Assembly (NCBI RefSeq): GCF_026262505.1
Contig: NC_067204.1
Coordinates: forward strand, 11,984,522-12,048,521
Source: Trichomonas vaginalis G3
Taxonomy: Eukaryota; Parabasalia; Trichomonadida; Trichomonadidae
Length of the DNA: 64,000 nt
Direction: 5' to 3'
The notes under the pieces were generated by a model. That model was not told the origin of the DNA, did no database searches, and worked only from the letters and a program-made list of their open reading frames with translations. The translations under genes and the position numbers were made by a program. Positions 28,342-39,000 of the stretch are shown piece after piece; within the stretch, counting starts at the first letter, position 1, and each line of letters begins with the position of its first letter.

Positions 28342-29562
28342 ATGCCACGTAAGATACGTAAGAATATACGTAAGAGGAAGAGAGCATTGAAACATCCAAT
28401 AGTAAGACTAACACCACAACAACAGTTGCAACAACAAATGCTGAATGACCCCACTATGTTGCAACAAATGTCAAGCAATCCTATGCTTTTAAACCGAGTT
28501 GTTGGTGCACAGAGTGGAGGTTTAAGAGCGGCACTTTTAGCGAAAATGGCAGGCTATGGTGGAGCTGCAGACGGAACAGCCTATAACCCTCAAAGTCAAA
28601 TGAATTTGAGTTCACTCAAAAATCAAATAACAGATGTCAAAAAGTCAAACATAGACATACAGAAGCAAATAAGTGAAAACGAAAAGAAACTAGAATATGA
28701 CAGACACACAAAGAAACTCAATGAGTTAAACGTAGAGAAAAAGAAGAAAGAAGAACAACTGAAAGAACTAAGTACAGAGGAATATGCGAAAAAAGTGTCA
28801 GAAAAAGCAACAGAAGTAGCAAAAATGGAACAAGATGTCATAAATTTGAAAAACCATACTACTCAATATAAAATACTGAAAGATGAAGAGATAAAACAAA
28901 AAGCCCTGAAGACATATATGGATAGCGATGAGTATAAAAAAGAAGTTGAAGCAAATGTAAAGGCAGAAAAACTTTTACAGTTGCAAAACCAAACCGTACA
29001 GTATGAAAACTTAGCACAAGAAAGTAAAAATAACGACGCGGCTATGCAAAAGGCAATGAAAAGCGCAGAATATATAAAAGCTAACAATGACTGGTTAGAT
29101 GCCCAAGCCAACGCTAAAGCAGCCCAACTCATAGGGTCAATAAGGACAAAAATACAAGCGGATGAAGATAGTTCAAATGAAGCTTTAACAAATGCTGACT
29201 TTAAGAACGCTTTCGAAGCTCTTCATAGTAAGGTGAAACAAGTGAACGACTTCTCATCTGGAAAGAAACTGAAGTCTGAAGGTTTCGACAAAGAGTTAAA
29301 AGAAGTAGCACAAAATATGACGAAAATAAACAGATGCAGCAACGAGACAGCAGTTCAAAGTGCCTATGACGCCGTTAGAGCAACTGTTGTGAAAAGTCAA
29401 GAAAAAGAGTTACAAACAGACCAAAACAGACCTAGTAAATGCTTTCTTAAGAACGAAAAGTCAGGTAGGACATTACGCTGCAGATGGAACATATGTGCCA
29501 GCTGGTGGAACTTATATACCACCAAACCCTCCAAGAGAAGCACCTGCACCAGGACTACCTAA
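28342..29562 (+). pseudogene. Coiled-coil protein at the element end, copy B, broken near its 3' end
   Basis: This is homologous to 17752-18825 in copy A. It has the same basic start (MPRKIRKNIRKRKRALKHP), Gln/Met-rich segment, Gly-rich patch and long Lys/Glu/Ala coiled coil. The first part is almost identical. It is the outermost gene at this end, about 20 bases inside the terminal repeat, so its promoter probably lies in the repeat itself. A structural or DNA-condensing role is inference from composition. Confidence 0.65.
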
Positions 29563-31601
29563 CACATTTACATCGTCACATGGACACAGACACAGGCATG
29601 CACCAAAACCAACACAACAACAACAACAACAACCACCTCCACAACCAACAGTTCAAAACCCTGCACAACAACAACCACAAACAGAGCAAGGACATAAAAG
29701 AAGTAGAGAACAAGGAAACCAAGAATTCTTAAAAATGCTTAAAGAAGAGTGTGGTTTCCCAGATAGTATTGACTTTAGTGACAGATATAAAGAAGCTATT
29801 GGAAAGTTCAAGGGAGGAAATACTGACCCGAACCTATTTAGCTTTATGGCTCAGCACCAAAACGGATATAATCTCAAACCTGGAAAATACAAGCTCGCTA
29901 AGGGATATGATTTAATAGCATATCATCCAAATGACATGGATGAATTTACTCCGAGATATTTGATGTCAGAGCTAAATGACAATTCAACTTTCGTCATGAA
30001 ACGCGTAAAAAATAGAGACGGAACGAAAGAACAAAAGCTTATGAATGCGGATGACGTAGATAGGGAAATTGTTGAAAACGGTCTCGGAATATATGAAATG
30101 CCAGCAGATGAGGTACAAGAAACTCCACAGGAAGAAGTTCAGATACAACCAGACATGGAAGAAATAGTTCAGCAACAACAGCTAGAAGAGCCTGAAGGAA
30201 ACGAACAAGTCCTTCCTTTGGAAACTAACTTCACAGAACTAGATGAAGATTTGGAACAGCCGAAAAATCTTGACCCTCAACAAGAGTATGCGGAGAATAT
30301 GGAATATTTCCAAGAGTCTAAAAAAATTCGGCTGACATAGTAGAAGAATATCGAAAAATGTTTGCCGACATACAAAAGACTCCAACACCAGATGAAAATA
30401 TTCAGCATAGAATGGAAGTACTGAAAAAAATGTACACAAATACAACAACCCTTTTTACTTACGAGCATTTAACGTTCAATCTTCGGATGAACTCGGTGAA
30501 GATAAAAGGTTAAATTTCAAGAAAACATATAGAAATGAAACATTGTTTAAAGTTCATTCAGAACCTAACCAAGATGGAAACAAACCTACTTTTGTTTCTG
30601 CAGACGATGGAACTACAATGAGATGGGGTCATAAAGCTAACCCGGATAGGTGGTTCATAAACTTACAACCACAATTCCAAGAAGTTGTAGACGCAATGGA
30701 AGTCAATGGTGAACCAGATATAGCTGGTATTTTAAGCGCGGCTTTAATGCCATTGAAAGATATGAAAGATGCAGATATTTTGGACCAGTATGAAATGAAC
30801 ATGGCTGATGGAAATATAACACCTGACGTTCTAGAACATTTATCTCAAAGAACTACACAGAACCATAGAGATGGTATATTTGGTGAAGAGTTTAGAAAGA
30901 AAGTTATGGACAGAGAAGGAAGAGAACCTATTGTACATGACCTTGCAAACGAAAGTTTACAAAATGTCATAAAAACTTACTTTGCAGACAATGAACCGAG
31001 AAGGGATGAATATTTAAGAAAACTCAAATGGACAGTACCAAATGAAATGTTAGTATTGAAAAACATGTTCCTTGACAAAATAAAACCAACTACAGAAATA
31101 AACGACGCAAGACTGAAACATTGGGTAAAAGCTTTTCCATTCACAAAAGATATAGTTGGTAACATGGAAAGAAAACCAGAATGGCTACAAAAACATATAT
31201 TTGGAAACGAGCATATTCCATATGGACAGGCACTGTTTGAAGAGCTTGAACCGGAAACTCAGGAAAGAGTCATGCAAACAATACGCGAAGACTCAAATAC
31301 AGACTATGACAAACTCTTTCTAGGATATAGGTTACCTGAGATGGGCGACCAGAGCCCAAAGGCAAAAAGGGCATGGAAAATTTGCAACATACTAGATGAA
31401 CATGAGGCAAAGATGCAACAACTTGAAGCAGAGGGCAAGTTACCAAAGCGACACCAAAGAAGAAGAGTAGAACAAAGTGAAAGTAGTGAAGAAGTAACTT
31501 CATCTAGTGAAAGTAGTGGCAATGAAGGAAAAAGAAGAGTTAAAAACTCAGTCAGGAAGAAAGTAAAGCTTGGTCCACGTGGGTTCTATTATGACACATA
31601 A
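29495..31601 (+). pseudogene. Pro/Gln tract and large acidic core-block protein, copy B, broken
   Basis: This region matches 15410-17675 of copy A. It has a Pro-rich, His-rich and Gln-rich stretch, then the domain that starts MLKEECGFPDSIDFSDRY, the acidic Glu/Gln section and the Ser/Glu-Lys/Arg tail. The QPTVQNPA-type repeat is contracted compared with copy A. Its place before the capsid gene suggests an assembly role, which is inference. The stop is TAAA. It is broken. Confidence 0.6.
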
Positions 31602-31633
31602 ACCCAACTATTCTATATTTTTACTCATATGAA

Positions 31634-33229
31634 ATGTACGCCGCTCAGAATATAACGCCAACAGTTTTGGATGCCATGAATGGAAATGTTTCCGAATGGT
31701 ATAACGAATGCGACAATGCCATTAGAAGGTCAGAAATAGTTCCTGGAACTTACGAATATACAACTGCTGTTTCTTATGGAAACGTAGGTGAGTTTGGAGA
31801 AGGTTCTTCAACAACAGTAGATATTGCTTGCGACAGGTTTCATATAATTCTATTGACAACTCTTTCTTATACGTGGAACAAGACATTGATAAAACCTTCT
31901 GCAAGTTGTTGACAAGAAAGGTTGCATGGAATTTTCTATGTCGGATACCAATATGCTCCAGAAGTTTTCATGGGATATAAGATATATTCTAACTCTGACT
32001 TAGTTCAAACAGTAACATGGGCAAACTATGAATGGTTCGCTTTGAGAACTCAGTACAACCACAAGCTAGAGAACAAACAGACCAGTATGCACTATTGAGA
32101 AAATAAGAAGACTTGACCTAACGTTCCAGAGTTTATGTTAACCTTTCTGGTTCAGATGGAAATGCTGTCACTAAAGTAAAACTGAAACTTAGAGTTCCTT
32201 TGTCATCTTTCCTCATCTTCAGGTTTTTAAGATACTTGCCAAACTGGGCAGGAAAAATTTCTATTGAACTTACTCCAAGCAAAAATAACTTAGTCATTGC
32301 ACCAACGCAAGACCATTCACTCTTACAGACGTAAAGGGAGCAAATCAAACGTCATTCGCCGAATTTTGCAAAGACAAAGTTGACCTAAACTTTGGTTTCT
32401 CAAACCTCAACACTGAAGTAAAGTATTATTTCAATGCTGCTGGAACTGCTTGGACCCAGTTAAGTTCACATGCAAACAGTTTGAATGCAAGAGAATAGAA
32501 AGCAGACTTGCAGTCTATATGTTGGACCCAGATATTTCAAATGCTTTAGCTGCCAAATATATTGCAGTTCCACTTATGTTCCCTATACACCAAATATCTG
32601 TCAAAGACTTTGCAGGTGAAGTTGGAAACCAAAGTGCTGACCCAGGTGCAAGAACAGATATTGCTTTAACAACTGCAATGAAACATGCAGATACTATGTT
32701 TGTACTGTTCAGACGAACTATAAATGACTATTCTTGTTTCTACAACCCTGGTATTAAATATCATATAAACATAGATGGCAAATACTATCCAAGAGAAGAA
32801 TATTCTACAGTTGAGGATATGAGGTCATACAACTTGACATTAGATGCTATGAACTTTAACAACAACTTCACAACAACCATTAACCCTGAAATGCAAAGTT
32901 CTATTATGCCATATGTGAAAGTATGGACTCATGCAGGAGGTCAAAAAACTCAATATACAAATGGAGACCGTTCAAACTTTTGGCTTGGCATTCCATTTGC
33001 TGACTCAGAAGACTTTATGGGTGGTATTTCAACTGTTGGTACAGTTCAAATACAATATACTGGTGACAGAGACGGTCCAGATGAATTGAAAGCAAAGAAG
33101 TTTACAAAACCAATAGCACTTTTCACGGAAGATGCTCTTTTGAAGATTCGTTCGATGAAACCTGCTGGGGCTCCTCAGATTGGTATAACGACAGCTTCCA
33201 TCGAGCAGATTTTGGCAGCAGGTCAGTAA
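31634..33229 (+). pseudogene. Major capsid protein candidate, copy B, broken
   Basis: This is homologous to 13769-15377. It has the same start (MYAAQNITPTVLDAMNG) and the same RVPLSSFLIF block. The start is preceded by TATTTTTACTCATATGAA, one of the clearest examples of the T-rich start-site box. The 3' end overlaps the antisense gene 33123-33542. This gene is more damaged than its neighbours. The assignment rests on strand pattern, position and conservation. Confidence 0.6.
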
Positions 33230-33542
33230 GTTGTTCTTGAACTGACTTCTCTCCGTCAAATATTGACAGTACGCCAGTTTTGATATAATATTGTATTAAA
33301 AACTTACCTTTAGAAATATCGGTCAGTTTTGTTGTTATATTTTTGTCTGCTTCAAGAACTTTCACCATCTCGGTTATACCAACTTTCTTTGCTTTATGAA
33401 AATATTTTGGTTCAGCAAAGACTGCTATTCTATAACATTTTCCATTGTTTGTATAAAGAACTATTCTATCAATGAACTTGTATTGTTTGTGTGTGTAAAC
33501 TTTGTTTTGCTTCAATTCGAAGAGATACTCAAATACGTCCAT
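33123..33542 (-). CDS. Unknown protein, 139 aa, antisense overlap with capsid gene (copy B)
   Basis: This is the counterpart of 13456-13875, starting at the ATG at 33542 (MDVFEYLFELKQNKVYTHK). Length and most residues are conserved, including the KSVQEQLTDLLPKSARWKLS block. Its last 107 bases are antisense to the capsid gene. Its start faces the gene at 33561 across 18 bases. Conservation in both copies supports a real protein of unknown role. Confidence 0.65.
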   Translation of the reverse strand: MDVFEYLFELKQNKVYTHKQYKFIDRIVLYTNNGKCYRIAVFAEPKYFHKAKKVGITEMVKVLEADKNITTKLTDISKGKFLIQYYIKTGVLSIFDGEKSVQEQLTDLLPKSARWKLSLYQSEEPQQVSSNESSKEHLP

Positions 33543-33560
33543 CTTTTTATTCTAAGTAAA
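33543..33560. promoter_or_regulatory. 18-bp divergent spacer (copy B)
   Basis: CTTTTTATTCTAAGTAAA lies between divergent start codons at 33542 and 33561. It is identical in layout to 13438-13455 and near-palindromic, with TTTTATTCTA facing TAGAATAAAA on the other strand. Confidence 0.5.
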
Positions 33561-34142
33561 ATGTCATTTCCGAAAAATAGAAGCGTAAGTGTTTCAAAAG
33601 GTTTAATGGCGATGGCAGATGTGAAGTTAAATTCACCAACTCAAACAAACAGTCAAAGTGTTGTTGTCAATGTCAAAGACAGAGATGTTGAAGTGGGGAA
33701 ACCATACGAAGACGAAGATGGTATAACAATAGTTCCTGTAAAAGAACAACCAACATATCCTGAAGTTAGCAGAGACTTAAGTTCTGTTGCAGATATTCGA
33801 AACGACTACCAACAACTTAAAGACAAACTTAAAACTCAGGAGAAGATTTGTCAGGCTTTAGGTCTAATGTTAAACTTGGTCGAACACAACCCTGTAAAAG
33901 TGAACTCATATGTCATCGCACCTCATGAAATTTTGAAAGAACTATTGAAACTTTTGACAGAGGCAGACGATATAAACATCAAAGAAATAGAACCCGACAT
34001 TGCTTGCTGTGGTGTTTCATATAATGTCATTGACAAGATATACGTTATGAAAGGAGGTGAAACGTTGAACTTAAAATATAGTTTCCCAGACGTCATAAAA
34101 ATATTTGACGACCACAACATTTCATTAAAATTTACTTGCTAA
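33561..34142 (+). CDS. Unknown core-block protein, 193 aa (copy B)
   Basis: The ATG at 33561 (MSFPKNRSVSVSKGLMAM) was preferred over an upstream in-frame ATG because copy A and the start-site box support it. A Ser/Thr-rich N-terminus, a helical section and a C-terminal domain with DIACCGVSYNVIDKIYVMKG are visible. No family is recognised. It is followed after 6 bases by the small gene at 34149. Confidence 0.65.
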   Translation: MSFPKNRSVSVSKGLMAMADVKLNSPTQTNSQSVVVNVKDRDVEVGKPYEDEDGITIVPVKEQPTYPEVSRDLSSVADIRNDYQQLKDKLKTQEKICQALGLMLNLVEHNPVKVNSYVIAPHEILKELLKLLTEADDINIKEIEPDIACCGVSYNVIDKIYVMKGGETLNLKYSFPDVIKIFDDHNISLKFTC

Positions 34143-34148
34143 GTAAAA

Positions 34149-34379
34149 ATGTCAAAACTTCTTGAAAGATGTTTGAAGAAAAACAATATAGACTTTATTT
34201 CATGTAAAGGACTTTACACACTTTTGAACGATATGAAAGACCCTGTTTTGTTTGTTCGTGTAGACAAAGGAAAGTTCTATGTCTTTACAAAATATTTGAA
34301 CTTCTTAGACAGAGAACTTCAAGAAACGCCATGTGAAAGTTTAGATGAAGTTCTTCTCCACTTTCAGAAAAACTTTTAA
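34149..34379 (+). CDS. Small protein, 76 aa, present only in copy B
   Basis: The protein begins MSKLLERCLKKNNIDFISCKG and is mixed alpha/beta (DPVLFVRVDKGKFYVFTKY). It lies tightly between its neighbours (gaps of 6 and 10 bases). In copy A the flanking genes abut directly, so this gene was gained by one copy or lost by the other. No family is recognised. The stop is TAAA. Confidence 0.5.
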   Translation: MSKLLERCLKKNNIDFISCKGLYTLLNDMKDPVLFVRVDKGKFYVFTKYLNFLDRELQETPCESLDEVLLHFQKNF

Positions 34380-34389
34380 ATATATGTAA

Positions 34390-35198
34390 ATGGCAGAAGA
34401 CATAGTGGTTTATACTATTACGACTAAAAACCCTGAGTCATATAATTCTATAACAACAAACTTACAAAGTCCTCAAGGACGATATTGTAAACTGACCTTA
34501 AACACGATGACGACTAAAGCCTGTTTTGCTCTTTTGACACCAGAAGATTTTTTGTTGTGAATGGTAAAAAATACTTCTTTGAAGATACTTACTCAGATAT
34601 ACCACCAACAGGTTTTGTTGACTTATTTAATACTTTAAGGACGGATGTAACATGTGCTGCAACTAGAGCAGGTTTCATTATGTTTGGATGTCCGACTGAG
34701 TTTAGTATAAACGATATGAGCTATAATACAAAACTTATATCTGGTTTTTACTACCAACAGTTTCCTATAACAGGAAAAGGTGTCATACAAGGAATGTCTG
34801 TTCCATTGACTTTAAGTACACCTATTTTATATATTGTTTCAAACTTAGGTTCAAAGTGCTATTCGAATGTCGACAGAAACTACTATGACCAAAAGATACT
34901 CATGCGTATAAACAACACTTTCTCTGCTGGTTTGCCTATTGTTCATTCGAATGCAGAGTTTTCAGCTTTAGTAAACTCAAACACTTTGGCAAACATAAAC
35001 TTAACCTTAGTTGACGCAAACTTTGTTCCTGTAAAACTTTTATGTCCTATGTATTTGTCAATGACGGCAGAAAGTTTCGAATTGGAAGATGCAACTGGTG
35101 AAAGTATTGTACTACAAGAACAACTTCAACAACAAATAGCTCAAGAACAACAAATGCAACAAATGGAACAAATGCAACAACAAATAGCTCAAGAATAA
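34390..35198 (+). pseudogene. Minor capsid (penton-type) candidate, copy B, broken
   Basis: This is homologous to 12017-12857. A beta-rich body includes VPLTLSTPILYIVSNLGS. The C-terminal tail has Gln-rich repeats (QQQIAQEQQMQQMEQMQQQ) that copy A lacks in this form. Assignment to the penton or minor capsid class is from gene order and beta content only. Confidence 0.5.
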
Positions 35199-35228
35199 AA
35201 AAAATATTTTTTTTATTTTTATAAAAAA

Positions 35229-36464
35229 ATGTACAGAATAGACGTTTCAGATTTTTATGACTTCCAAGCGTTCAGAAATATGTGTCCATTTAGAGACTAT
35301 AACAAAGCAGTCGAGAATTTGAAACGTTTAGTCATTTATGTCGACTCTGCCCCAGAATGTTATGTTATGAAAGAATGGGATGTAGTCTTTAACAAACCAA
35401 GAGCGACAATAGTTTCAGAACAAGAATGTAAACAGAAACTTAAGAAAATAAAAGTCGTACAAGTTGGCATGAAGATGTTAGATGCTTGGGATATCTTATT
35501 GTCAAAGTTAGAAGATTTTTCAGTTCGTGGTATAAAGTTCTATACACCTTCTCCAAACTTCTATTCTATCTTCACTGGATATAAATACGAACAAGTAGAA
35601 TGGAAAGAAAATGTTATAGAAGCTTGGTTAGACCATGTCAAAGAAATTATATGCAATGGAAACGAAAGAGTCTATGAGTATATCTTATGTTGGTTTGCAA
35701 ACATCTTACAACATCCAAGTGCTAAAAATGAAACTGCTCTCATTGTAATTGGAAAACAAGGAACAGGTAAGAACACTTTCTTTACAGATATTTTGTGCAA
35801 ACTGTTAGAAGGCTATTCGAACCCGAATATGACAAACTTAGAAAACATCTGCGGTAAATTTAACTCTTCAATAGAGAATATGAAACTTATAGTATGTAAC
35901 GAACTTCAAAGTATAGATACAACAAAAGTTTTGAACTCAGATGCTTTGAAGAGTCTTATAACAGACAAAGTTGGAGTTGTTGAAAGAAAGTATAGAGACC
36001 AAAGAGTTTGTGAAAATGTTGCAAACTTCGTCATGGTTTCAAACAACGCCGTTCCGATGAAGTTAGAAAGTTCTGACAGAAGATATGTAGTTGTCAGAAC
36101 GTCAGAAGCTCATATGCAAGATACAGAATATTTTGACGACTTAGCAGAAACTTTGACACCTAACTTTTACAACCACTTGTTCTCATATTTCATGACATTA
36201 GATATTTCAAAGTTCAATCCAAGACAAATTCCACATACCGAAGAGAGACAAACATTGTTAGAAGCAAACAAGAGTGTATATGAACTGTTCATAGATGAAA
36301 CTGACTTTGAGTGTTTAGATGAAAGGTCATTGTACGATTCGTATAAACAGTATTGTCAAGAGTATGGTTATATGACAGCGTCTAAACGAACATTCTTGGC
36401 AAATGTCAAAAGTCTTTTAGACGTACAGAATGGTGTATATACAAAGAAAAATTTTTCTGAGTAA
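35229..36464 (+). CDS. SF3-type helicase, 411 aa (copy B)
   Basis: The frame begins at the ATG at 35229 (MYRIDVSDFYDFQAF). Walker A GKQGTGKN is at residues 175-182, Walker B around VCNEL at about 222-225, and motif C with VSNNAVPMKLESSDRRY at about 268-285. The N-terminal 120 residues are a separate, unrecognised module where a primase-like or DNA-binding domain would be expected. The enzyme should unwind element DNA for the protein-primed polymerase. TTTTTATAAAAAAATG precedes it. The stop is TAAA. Confidence 0.85.
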   Translation: MYRIDVSDFYDFQAFRNMCPFRDYNKAVENLKRLVIYVDSAPECYVMKEWDVVFNKPRATIVSEQECKQKLKKIKVVQVGMKMLDAWDILLSKLEDFSVRGIKFYTPSPNFYSIFTGYKYEQVEWKENVIEAWLDHVKEIICNGNERVYEYILCWFANILQHPSAKNETALIVIGKQGTGKNTFFTDILCKLLEGYSNPNMTNLENICGKFNSSIENMKLIVCNELQSIDTTKVLNSDALKSLITDKVGVVERKYRDQRVCENVANFVMVSNNAVPMKLESSDRRYVVVRTSEAHMQDTEYFDDLAETLTPNFYNHLFSYFMTLDISKFNPRQIPHTEERQTLLEANKSVYELFIDETDFECLDERSLYDSYKQYCQEYGYMTASKRTFLANVKSLLDVQNGVYTKKNFSE

Positions 36465-36501
36465 ATTTTAAAAAAAATATTTTTTTTATCCGATAGAAAA
36501 G

Positions 36502-36919
36502 ATGACAAAATTCATCTCAGTCAACAAGTATGTCAGGACTTAAAGAAGAACTAGACCCATTCACATATTTGAATGTTTACTTCTACCATTTTGAAAAGTC
36601 TACATTTGACAAAGTTTGGAACATCGAACCAGTTAAGTTTGCTATTGTGACTAAAAATGGTGCGAAATTTGAAGACTTAGACATAGAAGGTTTGTTAACA
36701 GTCAAAGAAAGTTTTGACAGAAGGTTTTCAAACCTTAAAGAAGGCAAAGCATACAAACTTGTTATACCTTATGAACCAAAGAAAGCAGACGACTATGAAT
36801 ATTATGAGTCTAAGATAGTTGAAGTTCAAGGTAAATTGGGTAAAAAGATTTTAGAGTCTAAGCCAGTGTTTGCTCCTAAAGAGGAAGAGAACATTGACAT
36901 TGACCCAGAAATGTTCTAA
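36502..36919 (+). pseudogene. Unknown core-block protein, copy B, broken near its start
   Basis: This is homologous to 10323-10742. Most of the product, from KEELDPFTYLNVYFYHFEK to the acidic tail ENIDIDPEMF, is intact and highly conserved. The gene directly follows the helicase in both copies, which fits a replication accessory role. No family is recognised. The stop is TAAA. Confidence 0.55.
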
Positions 36920-36935
36920 AAATAAAATTTTATTT

Positions 36936-37382
36936 TTACATGTCAAATTTCTTCTTCTCTGGCTCTGGTTCTTTCTTCTCTTCTTCTACTTTCTTTTCTT
37001 TCTTTTCTCTCTTCTTCTTCTCTGGTGGAGTTATGTCAAACTTCTCAGAACCATATTTTTGTAAAAGTGCTTTGTCATTTAATAGCTCTTCTATTCTGTT
37101 TTCTATTTCATTTTCAAGAACAGCGCATGTGTCTTCTTTGCATTCTAAGAAGTTTTGTTGGACTTCATCTCTCCAAGAGGCGTCATCTCTGTCAACAAGT
37201 CTGTCATTGACAAATTTTAAGACTTCTCTGCTTAAGGTTTTATGGTTCTTGTCATATTCCCAGAAACAGAACTTTAGAACAAATTCACCTTTCTTGTTTA
37301 CACTATGTAAGATTTTATGGTCGACAGATGTTTTGCTGTCGAAAAGCTTATCTCGAATATAGATAGCGAAATCGCTAGACAT
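36936..37382 (-). CDS. Lys/Glu-tailed Polinton protein, 148 aa (copy B)
   Basis: This is the counterpart of 9854-10306. The product begins MSSDFAIYIRDKLFDSKT and ends with a Lys/Glu/Pro tract. It converges on the 36502 gene and diverges from the ATPase gene with a 36-bp spacer. Conservation of sequence and orientation supports a functional protein in the ancestor; the role is unknown. Confidence 0.65.
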   Translation of the reverse strand: MSSDFAIYIRDKLFDSKTSVDHKILHSVNKKGEFVLKFCFWEYDKNHKTLSREVLKFVNDRLVDRDDASWRDEVQQNFLECKEDTCAVLENEIENRIEELLNDKALLQKYGSEKFDITPPEKKKREKKEKKVEEEKKEPEPEKKKFDM

Positions 37383-37418
37383 TTCCTAAAAGATAAAAAT
37401 TTTAATTTTTCTAAAAAT
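37383..37418. promoter_or_regulatory. 36-bp divergent spacer between ATPase and Lys/Glu-tailed gene
   Basis: The spacer is almost wholly A/T and nearly palindromic around AAAAATTTTAATTTTT. TTTTTCTAAAAAT lies on the ATPase side and TTTTATCTTTTAGGAAAT on the other. It is conserved in copy A at about 9818-9853. Confidence 0.45.
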
Positions 37419-38225
37419 ATGTTAGAAAAAAAGTTTGCTGACATTGACAAAAAATTTGAGAATGTTTTAAATAAGAACAAGAGGAAGTTGGAAAATGCTC
37501 AGATAAAACCCATACATGACAAGTTCCTATTTGCTCAGAATGGTATAACAGGTCTAATTGCACCACCTGGGTCGGGTAAGACTTTCACTTATCTTAAAAT
37601 GGCTGCACAACAACAAGAACTAGATGAGAAGAACCCATTCTATGAGTTAGTAGTCATTTGTAGTACTTCTGGTCAATTTGACCAAACCGTCAATTCGTTC
37701 AAAGATATTATAAAAAAGTCTAAGTTAGTATGTATAAAAGACTCTGAGTTGTTAGATTGGATAAAGAAGTACCAAAGAAGAGTTTTGAAGTACAATGCTA
37801 TAAATGAGTATGTCAATTCTAAGTTTAAAGACCCAAATGAGGAAATGCAGAGAATATTAGAGAAGAAACACTTCCGAAACAAACAGAAAGAGATAGAATA
37901 CATTTCGAAGAAATTGCAATCTTACGATTGGAAGACTTACCCTCATAGATGTCTTCTTATCTTAGATGACTTTGCTTCTCATCCTTTGTTAAAGAACAGA
38001 GAACAAGACATGTGTCGAATTCTTAAGAAGCTCAGACACTTTAACATCTCTGTTGTCATTTGTGTACAGACAGCAAAGAGTTTAAGTAAGGATGTAAAGA
38101 GAATACTTACTGATATCATACTTTTCCCCGGATTGTCCGAAGACGATTTCATGGAACTTATGAAAGAGTCCATGGCAGGTAAGTTTGACAGACATGAACT
38201 ATGGGAGAAGTACAAAGTCATATAA
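37419..38225 (+). CDS. A32-like packaging ATPase, 268 aa (copy B)
   Basis: The ATG at 37419 (MLEKKFADIDKKF) was chosen over an ATG at 37317 that lies inside the antisense neighbour. The P-loop APPGSGKT is at about residues 48-55, Walker B in LLILDDFASHP at about 178, and a CVQTAKSLSKD block follows. This fits the FtsK/HerA superfamily packaging ATPases of Polintons and nucleocytoplasmic viruses. It marks the border of the conserved block; everything from 38226 to 44240 is variable cargo. Confidence 0.87.
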   Translation: MLEKKFADIDKKFENVLNKNKRKLENAQIKPIHDKFLFAQNGITGLIAPPGSGKTFTYLKMAAQQQELDEKNPFYELVVICSTSGQFDQTVNSFKDIIKKSKLVCIKDSELLDWIKKYQRRVLKYNAINEYVNSKFKDPNEEMQRILEKKHFRNKQKEIEYISKKLQSYDWKTYPHRCLLILDDFASHPLLKNREQDMCRILKKLRHFNISVVICVQTAKSLSKDVKRILTDIILFPGLSEDDFMELMKESMAGKFDRHELWEKYKVI

Positions 38226-38387
38226 GACCCTCATACTTCTTTCAGAATTCACATCTACGCGAACAAAGTTCAAATTGTAAAAAGTCAAGCGTAAAAAATG
38301 TAAGTGTTTAGTCTTAGTCTGTTGTGGTGCTGGGGCTGTCGGTTCTTCTGGCTTTGGAATGGACTCGGTTGGTGGTACGTCGGACAT
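38199..38387 (-). pseudogene. Fragment of the Pro/Gln-rich gene (copy B)
   Basis: The first part (MSDVPPTESIPKPEEPTAP) matches the start of the 195-codon gene at 6712-7299 in copy A. The rest of that gene is missing here. The fragment still has the palindromic minisatellite directly upstream, as in copy A. It is now placed next to the ATPase gene, so gene order in the island has changed. Confidence 0.7.
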
Positions 38388-38399
38388 TCGTTTGTGTCC

Positions 38400-38910
38400 T
38401 GTCGGATGGAAGGACTTTTCCTGTCGGAAGGAAGGACTTTTCCTGTCGGAAGGAAGGACTTTTCCTGTCGGAAAGAAAAACTTTTCCTGTCGGAAAGAAA
38501 AACTTTTCCTGTCGGAAAGAAAAACTTTTCCTGTCGGAAAGAAAAATTTTTCCTGTCGGAAAGAAAAATTTTTCCTGTCGGAAAGAAAAATTTTTCCTGA
38601 AGGTCGGCCAAAAAGTTCTCAATTTTCGAAAATTTGAATGGTTTACGGACGAACAACTGGAAAAATTTTTCCTGTAGGAAGGAAAATTTTTTCCTGTAGG
38701 AAGGAAAATTTTTTCCTGTAGGAAGGAAAATTTTTTCCTGTAGGAAGGAAAATTTTTTCCTGTAGGAAGGAAAATTTTTTCCTGTTGGAAGGAAAAACTT
38801 TTCCTGTTGGAAGGAAATTTTTTTCCTGTTGGAAGGAAAAACTTTTCCAGTTGGAAGGAAAAACTTTTCCAGTTGGAAGGAAAAACTTTTCCAGTTGGAA
38901 GGAAGGACTC
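38400..38910. repeat. Expanded minisatellite with palindromic core, two arrays
   Basis: Array I (about 38396-38595) has nine CCTGTCGG units of 22 bp. Array II (about 38655-38905) has eleven units in three blocks: five with CCTGTAGG, three with CCTGTTGG and three with CCAGTTGG. A spacer of about 70 bp holding TTTTCGAAAA and GGTTTACGGACGAAC separates them. The unit junction GGAAAAATTTTTCC or a near variant is palindromic. All frames on both strands are open because 22 is not a multiple of three. Copy A has the same layout with far fewer units. Confidence 0.92.
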
Positions 38911-39000
38911 GGAATGCCAGAAGGACTCGGACAAGACAATTTACCATCTAGAGCTACATGAGCCATCTTTGGTGTCAAACTTGAAAAATATATGGTTCAT

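Noticed and set aside
37317-37418. Earlier start of the packaging ATPase at 37317
   Set aside because: It would run through the antisense neighbour's coding region, while the ATG at 37419 has the usual start-site box.
38396-38910. Possible CRISPR array
   Set aside because: Units are directly adjacent with no unique spacers, and the setting is a eukaryotic element.
38285-38978. Long open frames on both strands through the minisatellite
   Set aside because: The 22-bp unit is not a multiple of three and lacks stops, so all frames stay open. The products are pure repeats such as SFRQEKFFLPTGK.
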